Assembly: GCA_910585485.1 (NCBI GenBank)
Contig: CAJUEZ010000023.1
Span: 2,000 to 27,038, forward strand
Direction: 5' to 3'
DNA length: 25,039 nucleotides
Source of the DNA: an uncultured Clostridia bacterium
GTDB taxonomy: Bacteria > Bacillota > Clostridia > UBA1381
Shown here: in pieces, positions 7,080 to 13,202 of the stretch
Numbering within the stretch: position 1 is the first letter of the stretch
How the letters are laid out: each line of letters opens with the position of its first letter
Translations under genes and position numbers: made by a program
Notes under the pieces: model-generated
Told to the model about the DNA's origin: nothing
Seen by the model: only the letters and a program-made list of their open reading frames with translations
Database searches by the model: none

Positions 7080-7126
7080 TTAAGTAAATCCGTGAGATTT
7101 GCGTTGGCATAAATGGAGGGCAAGCG

Positions 7127-7711
7127 ATGAAAACGATTGAAGCCCTTGTCGGCGAGGTTAAAAAAAATCTCGGCGCGGGAGATTCAGTGCCGAAAGAACG
7201 GCTTGACACCGTAAAGTTCGATTCTTCCGTTGTTTTGCGAAAGGCGGATAAGAAAGTATCGGTCAGTGAAAATATAAGTCCGAAAATGACTCTTGACATA
7301 GCAAAGAAGATTGCCTCTGCTATTGAAACGGCAGCCCGTATTAAGGGAGTCAATGTCGTCATAGCTATTCGTGATGAAGGCGCGAATCTTGTGCTTCTCC
7401 ATGCTATGGATGACAGTTACATAGCGAGCATTCAGGCATCGCAGGATAAGGCATATACGGCGGTTGCGTTAAAAATGCCTACTCATATCGCTCTTGAAGA
7501 ATCGAGAGGCGGTTCGCTTGACGGACTGACAAACGGAAATGGAATATTGCTTTTGGGCGGAGGAATGCCGCTTAAAAAAGCAGATAAAATATACGGCGCT
7601 GTAGGAGTATCAGGTGGAACCAAGGAGCAGGACACAATTTTGGCTATGGTTGCCGCGGAATACTTTAATAAAGCCGTAGGTAAGGAGGCTTGGAAAGTAA
7701 ATGGTAGATGA
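7127..7711 (+). CDS. GlcG/HbpS-like (DUF336, PduO C-terminal domain-like) protein
   Basis: Residues about 50-185 form the DUF336 domain seen in GlcG, HbpS and the C-terminus of PduO: helix TLDIAKKIASAIETA, strand VNVVIAIRDEGANLVLL, the MDDSYIASI region, DKAYTAVALKM, then a glycine-rich stretch and GAVGVSGGTKEQD. Related domains bind heme or cobalamin-like ligands, but the ligand here is unknown. The adenosyltransferase part of PduO is absent, so this is not a B12-adenosylating enzyme. Residues 3-15 (TIEALVGEVKKNL) resemble a weak encapsulation helix, followed by a 30-residue linker. It has a GGAGGG ribosome binding site and overlaps the next gene by 11 bp, implying coupled translation. Confidence 0.85.
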   Translation: MKTIEALVGEVKKNLGAGDSVPKERLDTVKFDSSVVLRKADKKVSVSENISPKMTLDIAKKIASAIETAARIKGVNVVIAIRDEGANLVLLHAMDDSYIASIQASQDKAYTAVALKMPTHIALEESRGGSLDGLTNGNGILLLGGGMPLKKADKIYGAVGVSGGTKEQDTILAMVAAEYFNKAVGKEAWKVNGR

Positions 7712-9128
7712 AAAGCAGGTAAGTGAAATAGTCAAGAATGTACTTGCCGGCATGGATCTTTCTTCCCTTGACAATGCGCCGAAGCGTAAGCAGATAGGTG
7801 TATTTGAAACGATGGAAGAGGCGATTGCGGCTTGTAATAAGGCTTACACAACCTTTAGACATTATAATAAAGAACAAAGAGAAAATATCATAAAAGAAAT
7901 CAGACGTCTTACTCATGAAGAAGCGGAAGCAATGGCAAAACTTGCTGTTGAGGACACAAAGATGGGTAATGTGTATCACAAGATTTTAAAGCATCATCTT
8001 GTTGCTGATAAGACTTTGGGAACATCGGATTTGGAAACTCGCGCTCTTTCCGGAGACAGAGGTCTCACGCTTGTTGAGATGGCTCCGTTTGGAATTATAG
8101 GCGCGATTACACCGTCAACAAACCCAAGCTGCACTGTTATTTGTAACAGTATATGTATGTTAGCGGGCGGAAACGGAGTTTTATTCAATCCTCACCCGCA
8201 CGCCAAGAGAATTTCAGCATACGCGGTTGACCTTGTAAACAGAGCAGTTTTGGCAGCCGGAGGTCCTGAGAATATAGTAGCCACAGTAGCGAATCCAACG
8301 ATGGAAAGTTCAAATAAGATGGTTAATGACCCTTCAGTAAGAATGTTGGTTGCCACAGGCGGTCCGGGAGTTGTTAAAATGCTTCTCTCAAGCGGTAAGA
8401 AAGCAATAGGCGCAGGCGCGGGTAATCCGCCTGTTGTCGTTGATGACACCGCTGATATTCCAAAGGCGGCGAAGGATATTATTGACGGATGTACATTTGA
8501 TAATAATCTTCCGTGCATAGCCGAAAAGGAATGTTTTGTAATGAAGAATGTTGCTGACGAGCTTATTCATCATATGCTTAAAAACGGAGCGTATATGATT
8601 AGCGAACAACAGGTTAAACAGCTTGAAGATGTTGTGCTTGTATGGTCTAAGCCTAAGAAAGAAGGCGATAAACCCAAGCGCGTTATCAACAAGGATTGGG
8701 TAGGACGCGACGCTAAGAAGATTTTAGCGCAGATTGGCATAAATGTTGGCGATGATATAAGATGTATCATTTGTGAAACAGAGTTTTCACAGGCATTTGT
8801 TCAGACAGAACTTATGATGCCGATACTTCCTATCGTAAGAGTAGACACGTTTGACGAGGCTGTGGAAATGGCGGTTAAGGCTGAACACGGCAACCGTCAC
8901 AGCGCGCACCTTCACTCAAAGAATGTTGACCATATGACGCAGTATGCAAAGGCAATCTGCACGACTATATTCGTAAAGAATGCTCCGTCATACGCAGGTA
9001 TAGGCTTCAATGCCGAGGGTTGGACAACATTTACAATCGCAGGTCCTACAGGCGAGGGAATTACTTCTCCGAGAAGCTTTACAAGACAGCGCAGATGTGT
9101 ATTGTCGGACGCGCTAAACATTATATAA
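7701..9128 (+). CDS. pduP: CoA-acylating aldehyde dehydrogenase (PduP/EutE family)
   Basis: Oxidises an aldehyde with NAD+ and CoA to acyl-CoA inside the BMC lumen. The likely substrate here is lactaldehyde (or propionaldehyde if propanediol is dehydrated elsewhere). Residues 2-18 (VDEKQVSEIVKNVLAGM) are a classic N-terminal encapsulation helix with linker. The rest is the full 475-residue aldehyde dehydrogenase: TPSTNP at 138-143, nucleotide-site glycines in VATGGPGVV near 218-225, Cys272 in FDNNLPCIAEKE as the thiol nucleophile, and the family C-terminus SPRSFTRQRRCVL. The start ATG overlaps the previous gene; AAGGAGG lies about 12 bases upstream, slightly long. The symbol follows family, not proven substrate. 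Confidence 0.93.
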   Translation: MVDEKQVSEIVKNVLAGMDLSSLDNAPKRKQIGVFETMEEAIAACNKAYTTFRHYNKEQRENIIKEIRRLTHEEAEAMAKLAVEDTKMGNVYHKILKHHLVADKTLGTSDLETRALSGDRGLTLVEMAPFGIIGAITPSTNPSCTVICNSICMLAGGNGVLFNPHPHAKRISAYAVDLVNRAVLAAGGPENIVATVANPTMESSNKMVNDPSVRMLVATGGPGVVKMLLSSGKKAIGAGAGNPPVVVDDTADIPKAAKDIIDGCTFDNNLPCIAEKECFVMKNVADELIHHMLKNGAYMISEQQVKQLEDVVLVWSKPKKEGDKPKRVINKDWVGRDAKKILAQIGINVGDDIRCIICETEFSQAFVQTELMMPILPIVRVDTFDEAVEMAVKAEHGNRHSAHLHSKNVDHMTQYAKAICTTIFVKNAPSYAGIGFNAEGWTTFTIAGPTGEGITSPRSFTRQRRCVLSDALNII

Positions 9129-9129
9129 C

Positions 9130-9229
9130 CGGTCGGTTAAAATCGTCCATCACCATTTTTCACTGCTCGCAGTACACTCGTACGGCATAGCAGTTCAAAA
9201 TGGCAAGCTGAATGATTTTTCCCCGACCT
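9130..9229 (+). other. 100-nt imperfect long hairpin between pduP and the alcohol dehydrogenase
   Basis: Nested arms: ggtcgg (9131-9136)/ccgacc (9223-9228); aaaatc/gattttt; a 15-bp arm at 9153-9167 pairing with 9189-9203 apart from two mismatches; and an inner gtac-actc-gtac. No U-run follows, so it is not an ordinary terminator. It is probably an mRNA-level structure or a small inverted-repeat element. Confidence 0.7.
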
Positions 9230-9278
9230 AAAATAAATAAGATTAATTATAAAATTAATAGAAAAGGAGTTGATAGGC

Positions 9279-10520
9279 TTGAATATAAATGAAAATGAAG
9301 TTGCAAAGCTTGTAGCGCAGGTTTTGCAGGAAATGACAGGCAGTACCCCTTCATCTGATCCAAAGAAGCAGTGCGGCGGAAATTGCTCATGCGGCTCAAA
9401 TGGTGAAATTCCTAAGACAGCCAAAGTAGCAATGATGACAGCTCTTAAAAAGTTTGAAATACAGGAATATCATATTCCTGAGTTGGGCGATGATGATATA
9501 CTCGTAAAGGTTGAAGGCTGCGGAGTTTGTGGTACTGACGCTCATGAATATAAGAACGACCCGTTCTCGCTTATCCCTGTTGTTCTCGGTCACGAGGGTA
9601 CAGGCGAAATCGTAAAGATGGGTAAGAATGTTAAGGTTGACAGCGCGGGTAAACCGCTTAACCTTGGCGATAAGGTTGTTACATGTATGATATTTAAGGA
9701 CAATCCTGATATTACAATGTTTGACCTTAATAAGCAGAATGTCGGCGGTGCTGACGTGTACGGACTTCTTCCTGATGATGATGTTCACTTAAACGGTTGG
9801 TACAGTGACTATATCTTAATCAGAGGCGGTTCGACGGTGTTTAACGTAAGTGATCTTGATCTTGATTCAAGAATCCTTATTGAGCCGTGCGCGGTTTTAG
9901 TACACGCGGTTGAGAGAGCAAAGACAACAAATATTCTGAGATTTAATTCAAGAGTTGTTGTTCAGGGATGCGGTCCTATCGGTCTTATCTGTATCGCTGT
10001 TTTACGCACTATGGGTATTGAAAATATCGTGGCTGTAGACGGTAATGAGCAGAGACTTGAGTTTGCTAAGAGAATGGGCGCTAACGAGACAGTAAACTTC
10101 ATGAACCACAAGGGTATTGAGGCTCTTGCCGGAGCAGTTCAGGACGCGTTCGGAGGCTATCTTGCAGACTTCGCGTTCCAGTGTACAGGCTCGCCTGTGG
10201 CGCATGCGAACATATATAAGTTTATAAGAAACGGCGGAGGACTTTGTGAATTAGGCTTCTTTATTAACGGCGGTGACGCTACAATAAATCCTCACTTTGA
10301 CCTTTGCTCAAAGGAAATAACGCTTGTAGGCTCTTGGGTTTACACTCTGAGAGATTATGCGACAACGTTTGACTTCTTAAAGAGAGCAAATGCGATAGGA
10401 CTTCCTATTAAGGAACTGATAACTCACCGTTTCCCTCTTGAGGAGATGAATGAGGCGCTTGAAACCAATCTGGCGCAAAAAGGCTTAAAGATAGCATACG
10501 TCAGAAAAGACTTGATATAG
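9279..10520 (+). CDS. Zinc-dependent medium-chain alcohol dehydrogenase with N-terminal encapsulation peptide
   Basis: Probably an NADH-dependent aldehyde reductase in the BMC, recycling NAD+ by reducing lactaldehyde to 1,2-propanediol or an acyl aldehyde to alcohol. The start is TTG at 9279 with AAGGAG 9 bases before it; the earlier TTG at 9270 touches the ribosome binding site. Residues 1-19 (NINENEVAKLVAQVLQEM) are an encapsulation helix, followed by a Ser/Cys/Gly linker with CGGNCSCG (32-39). The enzyme part shows Cys84 in GVCGTD, His105-Glu106 in LGHEGTG and the Rossmann glycines in VVQGCGPIGL. The four-cysteine structural zinc loop of many family members is not present after VVTC. Typical pdu/eut BMCs use iron-type dehydrogenases, so a zinc enzyme is a notable variation. 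Confidence 0.9.
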   Translation: MNINENEVAKLVAQVLQEMTGSTPSSDPKKQCGGNCSCGSNGEIPKTAKVAMMTALKKFEIQEYHIPELGDDDILVKVEGCGVCGTDAHEYKNDPFSLIPVVLGHEGTGEIVKMGKNVKVDSAGKPLNLGDKVVTCMIFKDNPDITMFDLNKQNVGGADVYGLLPDDDVHLNGWYSDYILIRGGSTVFNVSDLDLDSRILIEPCAVLVHAVERAKTTNILRFNSRVVVQGCGPIGLICIAVLRTMGIENIVAVDGNEQRLEFAKRMGANETVNFMNHKGIEALAGAVQDAFGGYLADFAFQCTGSPVAHANIYKFIRNGGGLCELGFFINGGDATINPHFDLCSKEITLVGSWVYTLRDYATTFDFLKRANAIGLPIKELITHRFPLEEMNEALETNLAQKGLKIAYVRKDLI

Positions 10521-10530
10521 GTGATTGCTT

Positions 10531-10872
10531 ATGAATGACGCTATAGGAATTATCGAAATGTTCGGGTTTGTTACGGCGGTAACTGCGGCGGACGCAGCGG
10601 CAAAAGCGGCGGACGTTAAGGTAATCGCGATTGACTCAAATAAGCCTGCCAATGCCGAAAGTGTAGAAGTACCGCTGATTATGGCGGTCAAGGTACAGGG
10701 AAGCGTAAGCGCCGTTACAGCGGCGGTTGACGCGGCGGCTAAGGCGGCTCAAAGCGTTTCGGGACTTATAAATAAACATATAATTGCAAGACCTACCGAT
10801 GATTCTCAGAAAATGGCAAACCGCGTAAGCGTGGGACGTGATAAAGTTGGTCATATCCCTAATAACGGATAA
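10531..10872 (+). CDS. BMC-H shell protein with enlarged pore-loop region
   Basis: A single BMC domain (pfam00936-type) of 113 residues that should form hexagonal shell tiles. It opens with AIGIIEMFGFVTAVTAADAA, keeps the conserved edge lysine in AAAKAADV and ends the domain with HIIARPTDD. Between VKVIAI and SVSAV the loop and strand region is 9 residues longer than in PduA and reads DSNKPANAESVEVP instead of the usual KIGSG pore motif, so the pore must differ. A polar 20-residue C-terminal tail follows. The start ATG at 10531 is preferred to the TTG at 10525, with GGTG just upstream. It immediately follows the alcohol dehydrogenase. Confidence 0.9.
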   Translation: MNDAIGIIEMFGFVTAVTAADAAAKAADVKVIAIDSNKPANAESVEVPLIMAVKVQGSVSAVTAAVDAAAKAAQSVSGLINKHIIARPTDDSQKMANRVSVGRDKVGHIPNNG

Positions 10873-10883
10873 AGGAGGACAAT

Positions 10884-11153
10884 ATGAAAGCATTAGGATT
10901 TATTGAAACACGCAGTCTTACCGCTTCCATTGAAGCCTCTGACGCAATGACCAAAGCCGCGGATGTATGGGTAGTCGGAACTGAGAAAATCGGCTCAGGA
11001 CTTGTAAATGTAGTGATTGAAGGCGATGTTGATGCTGTAACCGCTGCCGTTAAGGCGGGAGAAGCGGTTGCAAAGGAAATAGGTGAGGTGTACGCGGTAC
11101 ACGTAATTCCTCGTCCGCATGATGACATTGCCAAAATCCTGCCTTCATTATAA
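10884..11153 (+). CDS. BMC-H shell protein, PduA/EutM type
   Basis: An 89-residue canonical hexamer-forming tile: ALGFIETRSL, SIEASDAMTKAADV with the edge lysine, pore motif EKIGSG and end motif HVIPRPHDDIAKIL. The small polar GSG pore would suit passage of aldehydes, diols or acyl phosphates. AAAGGAGG overlaps the end of the previous gene, so the two are translated together. Confidence 0.95.
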   Translation: MKALGFIETRSLTASIEASDAMTKAADVWVVGTEKIGSGLVNVVIEGDVDAVTAAVKAGEAVAKEIGEVYAVHVIPRPHDDIAKILPSL

Positions 11154-11171
11154 TAGGGGGTGGAGATTATT

Positions 11172-11609
11172 ATGGAATATTCATTAGGTTTGGTCGAGGT
11201 CAGCGCGCTCGGTAATGCGATTATAATGCTTGACGATATGCTTAAAGCGGCGGATGTTGAGTTTGTCGCAACCGAGAGAAAGCTTGGCGGCAGACTTGTC
11301 ACAATCGTTGTGCGCGGTGAATTAACTGCGGTTAAAGCAGCGGTTGATGCGGGTGTTGCGAGAGCGAAGCAGTGTGACTGTCTAAAGGCATCACAGGTGA
11401 TTGCGAGACCTCACAATGAGATTTTTAAATTCCTGCATCTTGACGAGGAGGAAAAGAAACCGAACTCTGAAATAGCGGGAACGCATGTCGGAACAACAGT
11501 TCCGGCAAAAACGGCAGCTAAATCGGCTCCGAAAACAACAAAAACGGCATCAAAGCCGAAAACGTCTTCGACGGCTGCAAAACGCGGACGCGCGAAGAAA
11601 ACAAACTAA
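11172..11609 (+). CDS. BMC-H shell protein with basic Lys/Ala/Thr/Pro-rich C-terminal tail
   Basis: Residues 1-90 are a BMC domain (YSLGLVEVSALGNAIIMLDDMLKAADV read in two parts: the YSLGLVEV strand and the DDMLKAADV edge helix), with a KLGGR pore motif and end motif VIARPHNEIFKFLHL. A tail of about 50 residues follows, at first acidic (DEEEKK) and then strongly basic and rich in Ala, Thr, Pro and Lys, ending KRGRAKKTN. This histone-H1-like composition is unusual for a shell protein. PduK also has a C-terminal extension, but there it carries cysteines, which are absent here. ATG at 11172 is chosen because GGGTGGAG lies 6 bases before it; GTG at 11160 overlaps that site. Confidence 0.9.
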   Translation: MEYSLGLVEVSALGNAIIMLDDMLKAADVEFVATERKLGGRLVTIVVRGELTAVKAAVDAGVARAKQCDCLKASQVIARPHNEIFKFLHLDEEEKKPNSEIAGTHVGTTVPAKTAAKSAPKTTKTASKPKTSSTAAKRGRAKKTN

Positions 11610-11695
11610 ATTAGTTCTAATGCGTTAAATACGCTTTAGATAGATAAAAAAAGTAAAAAAGGGCAAAGCCCAAGAAAAAATAGGAGGAAAATAAA

Positions 11696-11971
11696 ATGGC
11701 AGTAGAAGCATTAGGTATGGTGGAAACAAGAGGTCTTGTTGCAGCAATCGAGGCGGCAGACGCAATGGTTAAGGCAGCAAACGTAACACTTATCGGTACA
11801 GAGAGAATCGGCAGCGGTCTTGTTACAGTAATGGTAAGAGGCGATGTTGGCGCAGTTCAGGCTGCTACAGACGCAGGTGCGGCAGCAGGCTCAAGACTTG
11901 GCGAACTTGTATCAGTACACGTAATTCCGCGTCCGCATAACGACGTAGAAAAGATTTTACCCGCTGTTTAA
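11696..11971 (+). CDS. BMC-H shell protein, PduA/PduJ type (probable major tile)
   Basis: A 91-residue canonical shell tile, very close in pattern to PduA/PduJ: ALGMVETRGLVAAIEAADAM, MVKAANV, pore TERIGSG and HVIPRPHNDVEKIL. It has a strong AGGAGG site. It lies between two intergenic regions with hairpins, which may make its mRNA segment more stable. High expression as the main facet protein is inferred from its canonical form and placement. Confidence 0.95.
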   Translation: MAVEALGMVETRGLVAAIEAADAMVKAANVTLIGTERIGSGLVTVMVRGDVGAVQAATDAGAAAGSRLGELVSVHVIPRPHNDVEKILPAV

Positions 11972-12028
11972 TTTAGGGTAACTGACTTCTTGTGTAAAAG
12001 TACATAAGAATAACTTATGGAATTATTT

Positions 12029-12065
12029 CCTTTTAGCGGGAGGATTTTCCTCCCGCGTTAAAAGG
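12029..12065 (+). other. Strong hairpin downstream of the major shell gene, without U-run
   Basis: gcgggagga (12036-12044) pairs perfectly with tcctcccgc (12048-12056) and is extended by cctttta/taaaagg across a 2-base bulge. AGCACC follows instead of a U-run. A smaller cataag/cttatg hairpin (12003-12018) precedes it. It fits an mRNA 3'-end stabiliser or partial attenuator before pduL. Confidence 0.75.
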
Positions 12066-12095
12066 AAGCACCTCAGTTTTTAGGAGGAAAAAGGA

Positions 12096-12734
12096 ATGGA
12101 CAACAATTTGCAGGATATGATTGCAAAAACAGTCGTTGATATTTTAAAACAAAAAGAAGCAAATAACGGTATAAAGGTAGGCGTGTCAGCAAGACACGTG
12201 CATTTGTCGCAGGAAGATTTAGAAAAGCTTTTCGGTAAAGGACATGAACTCACACCGAAAAAGATGCTTATGGGTGATCAGTTTGCGGCAGAGGAATGTG
12301 TAACTCTTGTAAGTCCGTCTCTTCGCACAATCGAGGGAGTACGTGTACTTGGACCTGTAAGAAAAGAATCACAGGTTGAGATTTCAAGAACAGATACCTT
12401 TAAATTAAAGGTTAGTCCGCCTGTCCGTCCTTCAGGCGAGTTAAAGGGCAGCGCGCCTATGGCGCTGGTTGGTCCAAAGGGCAGTGTGTTTTTGAATGAG
12501 TGCTGTATTATAGCAAACAGACACATACATATGACTCCGGCAGATGCCGCAGAGTATGGAATAAAAGATAACGACATTGTTGATGTCGAAATTCAGAACT
12601 CAAAACCGACACGTTTCTTTAACGTTCAGGTAAGAGTAAGAGAAGATTTTAATACGGAAATGCACATCGATACCGATGATGCAAATGCCTGCGCAATTAA
12701 GACAGGCGACAGAGTTGTGATTTTAGAAAAATAG
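12096..12734 (+). CDS. pduL: Phosphate acyltransferase PduL with N-terminal encapsulation peptide
   Basis: Converts acyl-CoA plus phosphate to acyl-phosphate and free CoA, which closes the CoA cycle within the BMC; here lactyl-CoA or propionyl-CoA. Residues 4-20 (NLQDMIAKTVVDILKQK) are an encapsulation helix. Two PduL domains follow with zinc-binding His34 and His36 in ARHVHLS and His143 and His145 in NRHIHMT, plus LVGPKGS near 125. At 212 residues it is full length. AGGAGG lies 8 bases upstream of the ATG. No acetate/propionate kinase gene is in the window, so the acyl-phosphate must be used by a kinase coded elsewhere. Confidence 0.95.
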   Translation: MDNNLQDMIAKTVVDILKQKEANNGIKVGVSARHVHLSQEDLEKLFGKGHELTPKKMLMGDQFAAEECVTLVSPSLRTIEGVRVLGPVRKESQVEISRTDTFKLKVSPPVRPSGELKGSAPMALVGPKGSVFLNECCIIANRHIHMTPADAAEYGIKDNDIVDVEIQNSKPTRFFNVQVRVREDFNTEMHIDTDDANACAIKTGDRVVILEK

Positions 12735-12772
12735 ACCATATTGCGCAGACGCGCAATAAAAGGATTGATAAT

Positions 12773-13033
12773 ATGATTATTGGCAGAGTATATGGAAGCG
12801 TTGTTTCAACGCATAAACTGGAGGGTCTTGTAGGCTATAAGTTTATGCTTGTGCAGTGCATTGAAAACAATAAGCTTGTTGATAAGTTTCTTGTAGCTGT
12901 AGACGGCGTTGGCGCCGGTATGGGCGAGGATGTTATTATAACTACAGGCTCAGGCGCGCGCAAGGCGCTCGGTAAGGACGAAGCGCCTGTTGACGCGGTA
13001 ATAGTAGGAATACTCGACGAAAAGCAATGCTAA
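12773..13033 (+). CDS. BMC-P pentameric vertex protein (EutN/CcmL family)
   Basis: An 86-residue protein with the EutN/CcmL beta-barrel pattern: MIIGRVYGSVVSTHK, VAVDGVGAGMGEDVIITTGS and the C-terminal VDAVIVGILD. Pentamers cap the vertices of the polyhedral shell. It is the only BMC-P gene in the operon. A short perfect hairpin, ttgcgc-agac-gcgcaa (12741-12756), precedes its AAAGGA ribosome binding site. The stop codon is at the base of the structured element that follows. Confidence 0.95.
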   Translation: MIIGRVYGSVVSTHKLEGLVGYKFMLVQCIENNKLVDKFLVAVDGVGAGMGEDVIITTGSGARKALGKDEAPVDAVIVGILDEKQC

Positions 13034-13138
13034 GTCTGAATAAAATCGCGCATCTCACCGCGCCCGTGATGAGCATGGTATCGGTGCGCGGCATATTGTC
13101 TATAAAGCGGCAATATGAGTGATTTTCTTTCAGTCTTA
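13031..13138 (+). other. Branched RNA-like structure between eutN-like gene and pduS
   Basis: An outer imperfect stem, taagtctgaataaaatc (13031-13047) with gattttctttcagtctta (13121-13138), encloses a cgcgca/tgcgcg stem (13047-13052/13085-13090) and a perfect catattg/caatatg stem (13092-13098/13111-13117). The result is a three-way-junction layout. A further agcgtaa/ttacgct hairpin (13158-13183) lies just before the pduS ribosome binding site. It matches no riboswitch I know. Confidence 0.55.
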
Positions 13139-13202
13139 TATATTTGGTAAACAATAAAGCGTAAAAGTTATGCATCTTACGCTATATTTAGGAGGAAGCA
13201 AA

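Noticed and set aside
9130..9229. Ordinary Rho-independent terminator splitting the BMC operon
   Set aside because: No U-run follows either arm and no strong promoter was seen before the next gene.
10636..10893. Leftward reading frames opposite the shell genes and other enzymes
   Set aside because: They lack ribosome binding sites and recognisable domains and lie wholly opposite genes with clear family motifs.
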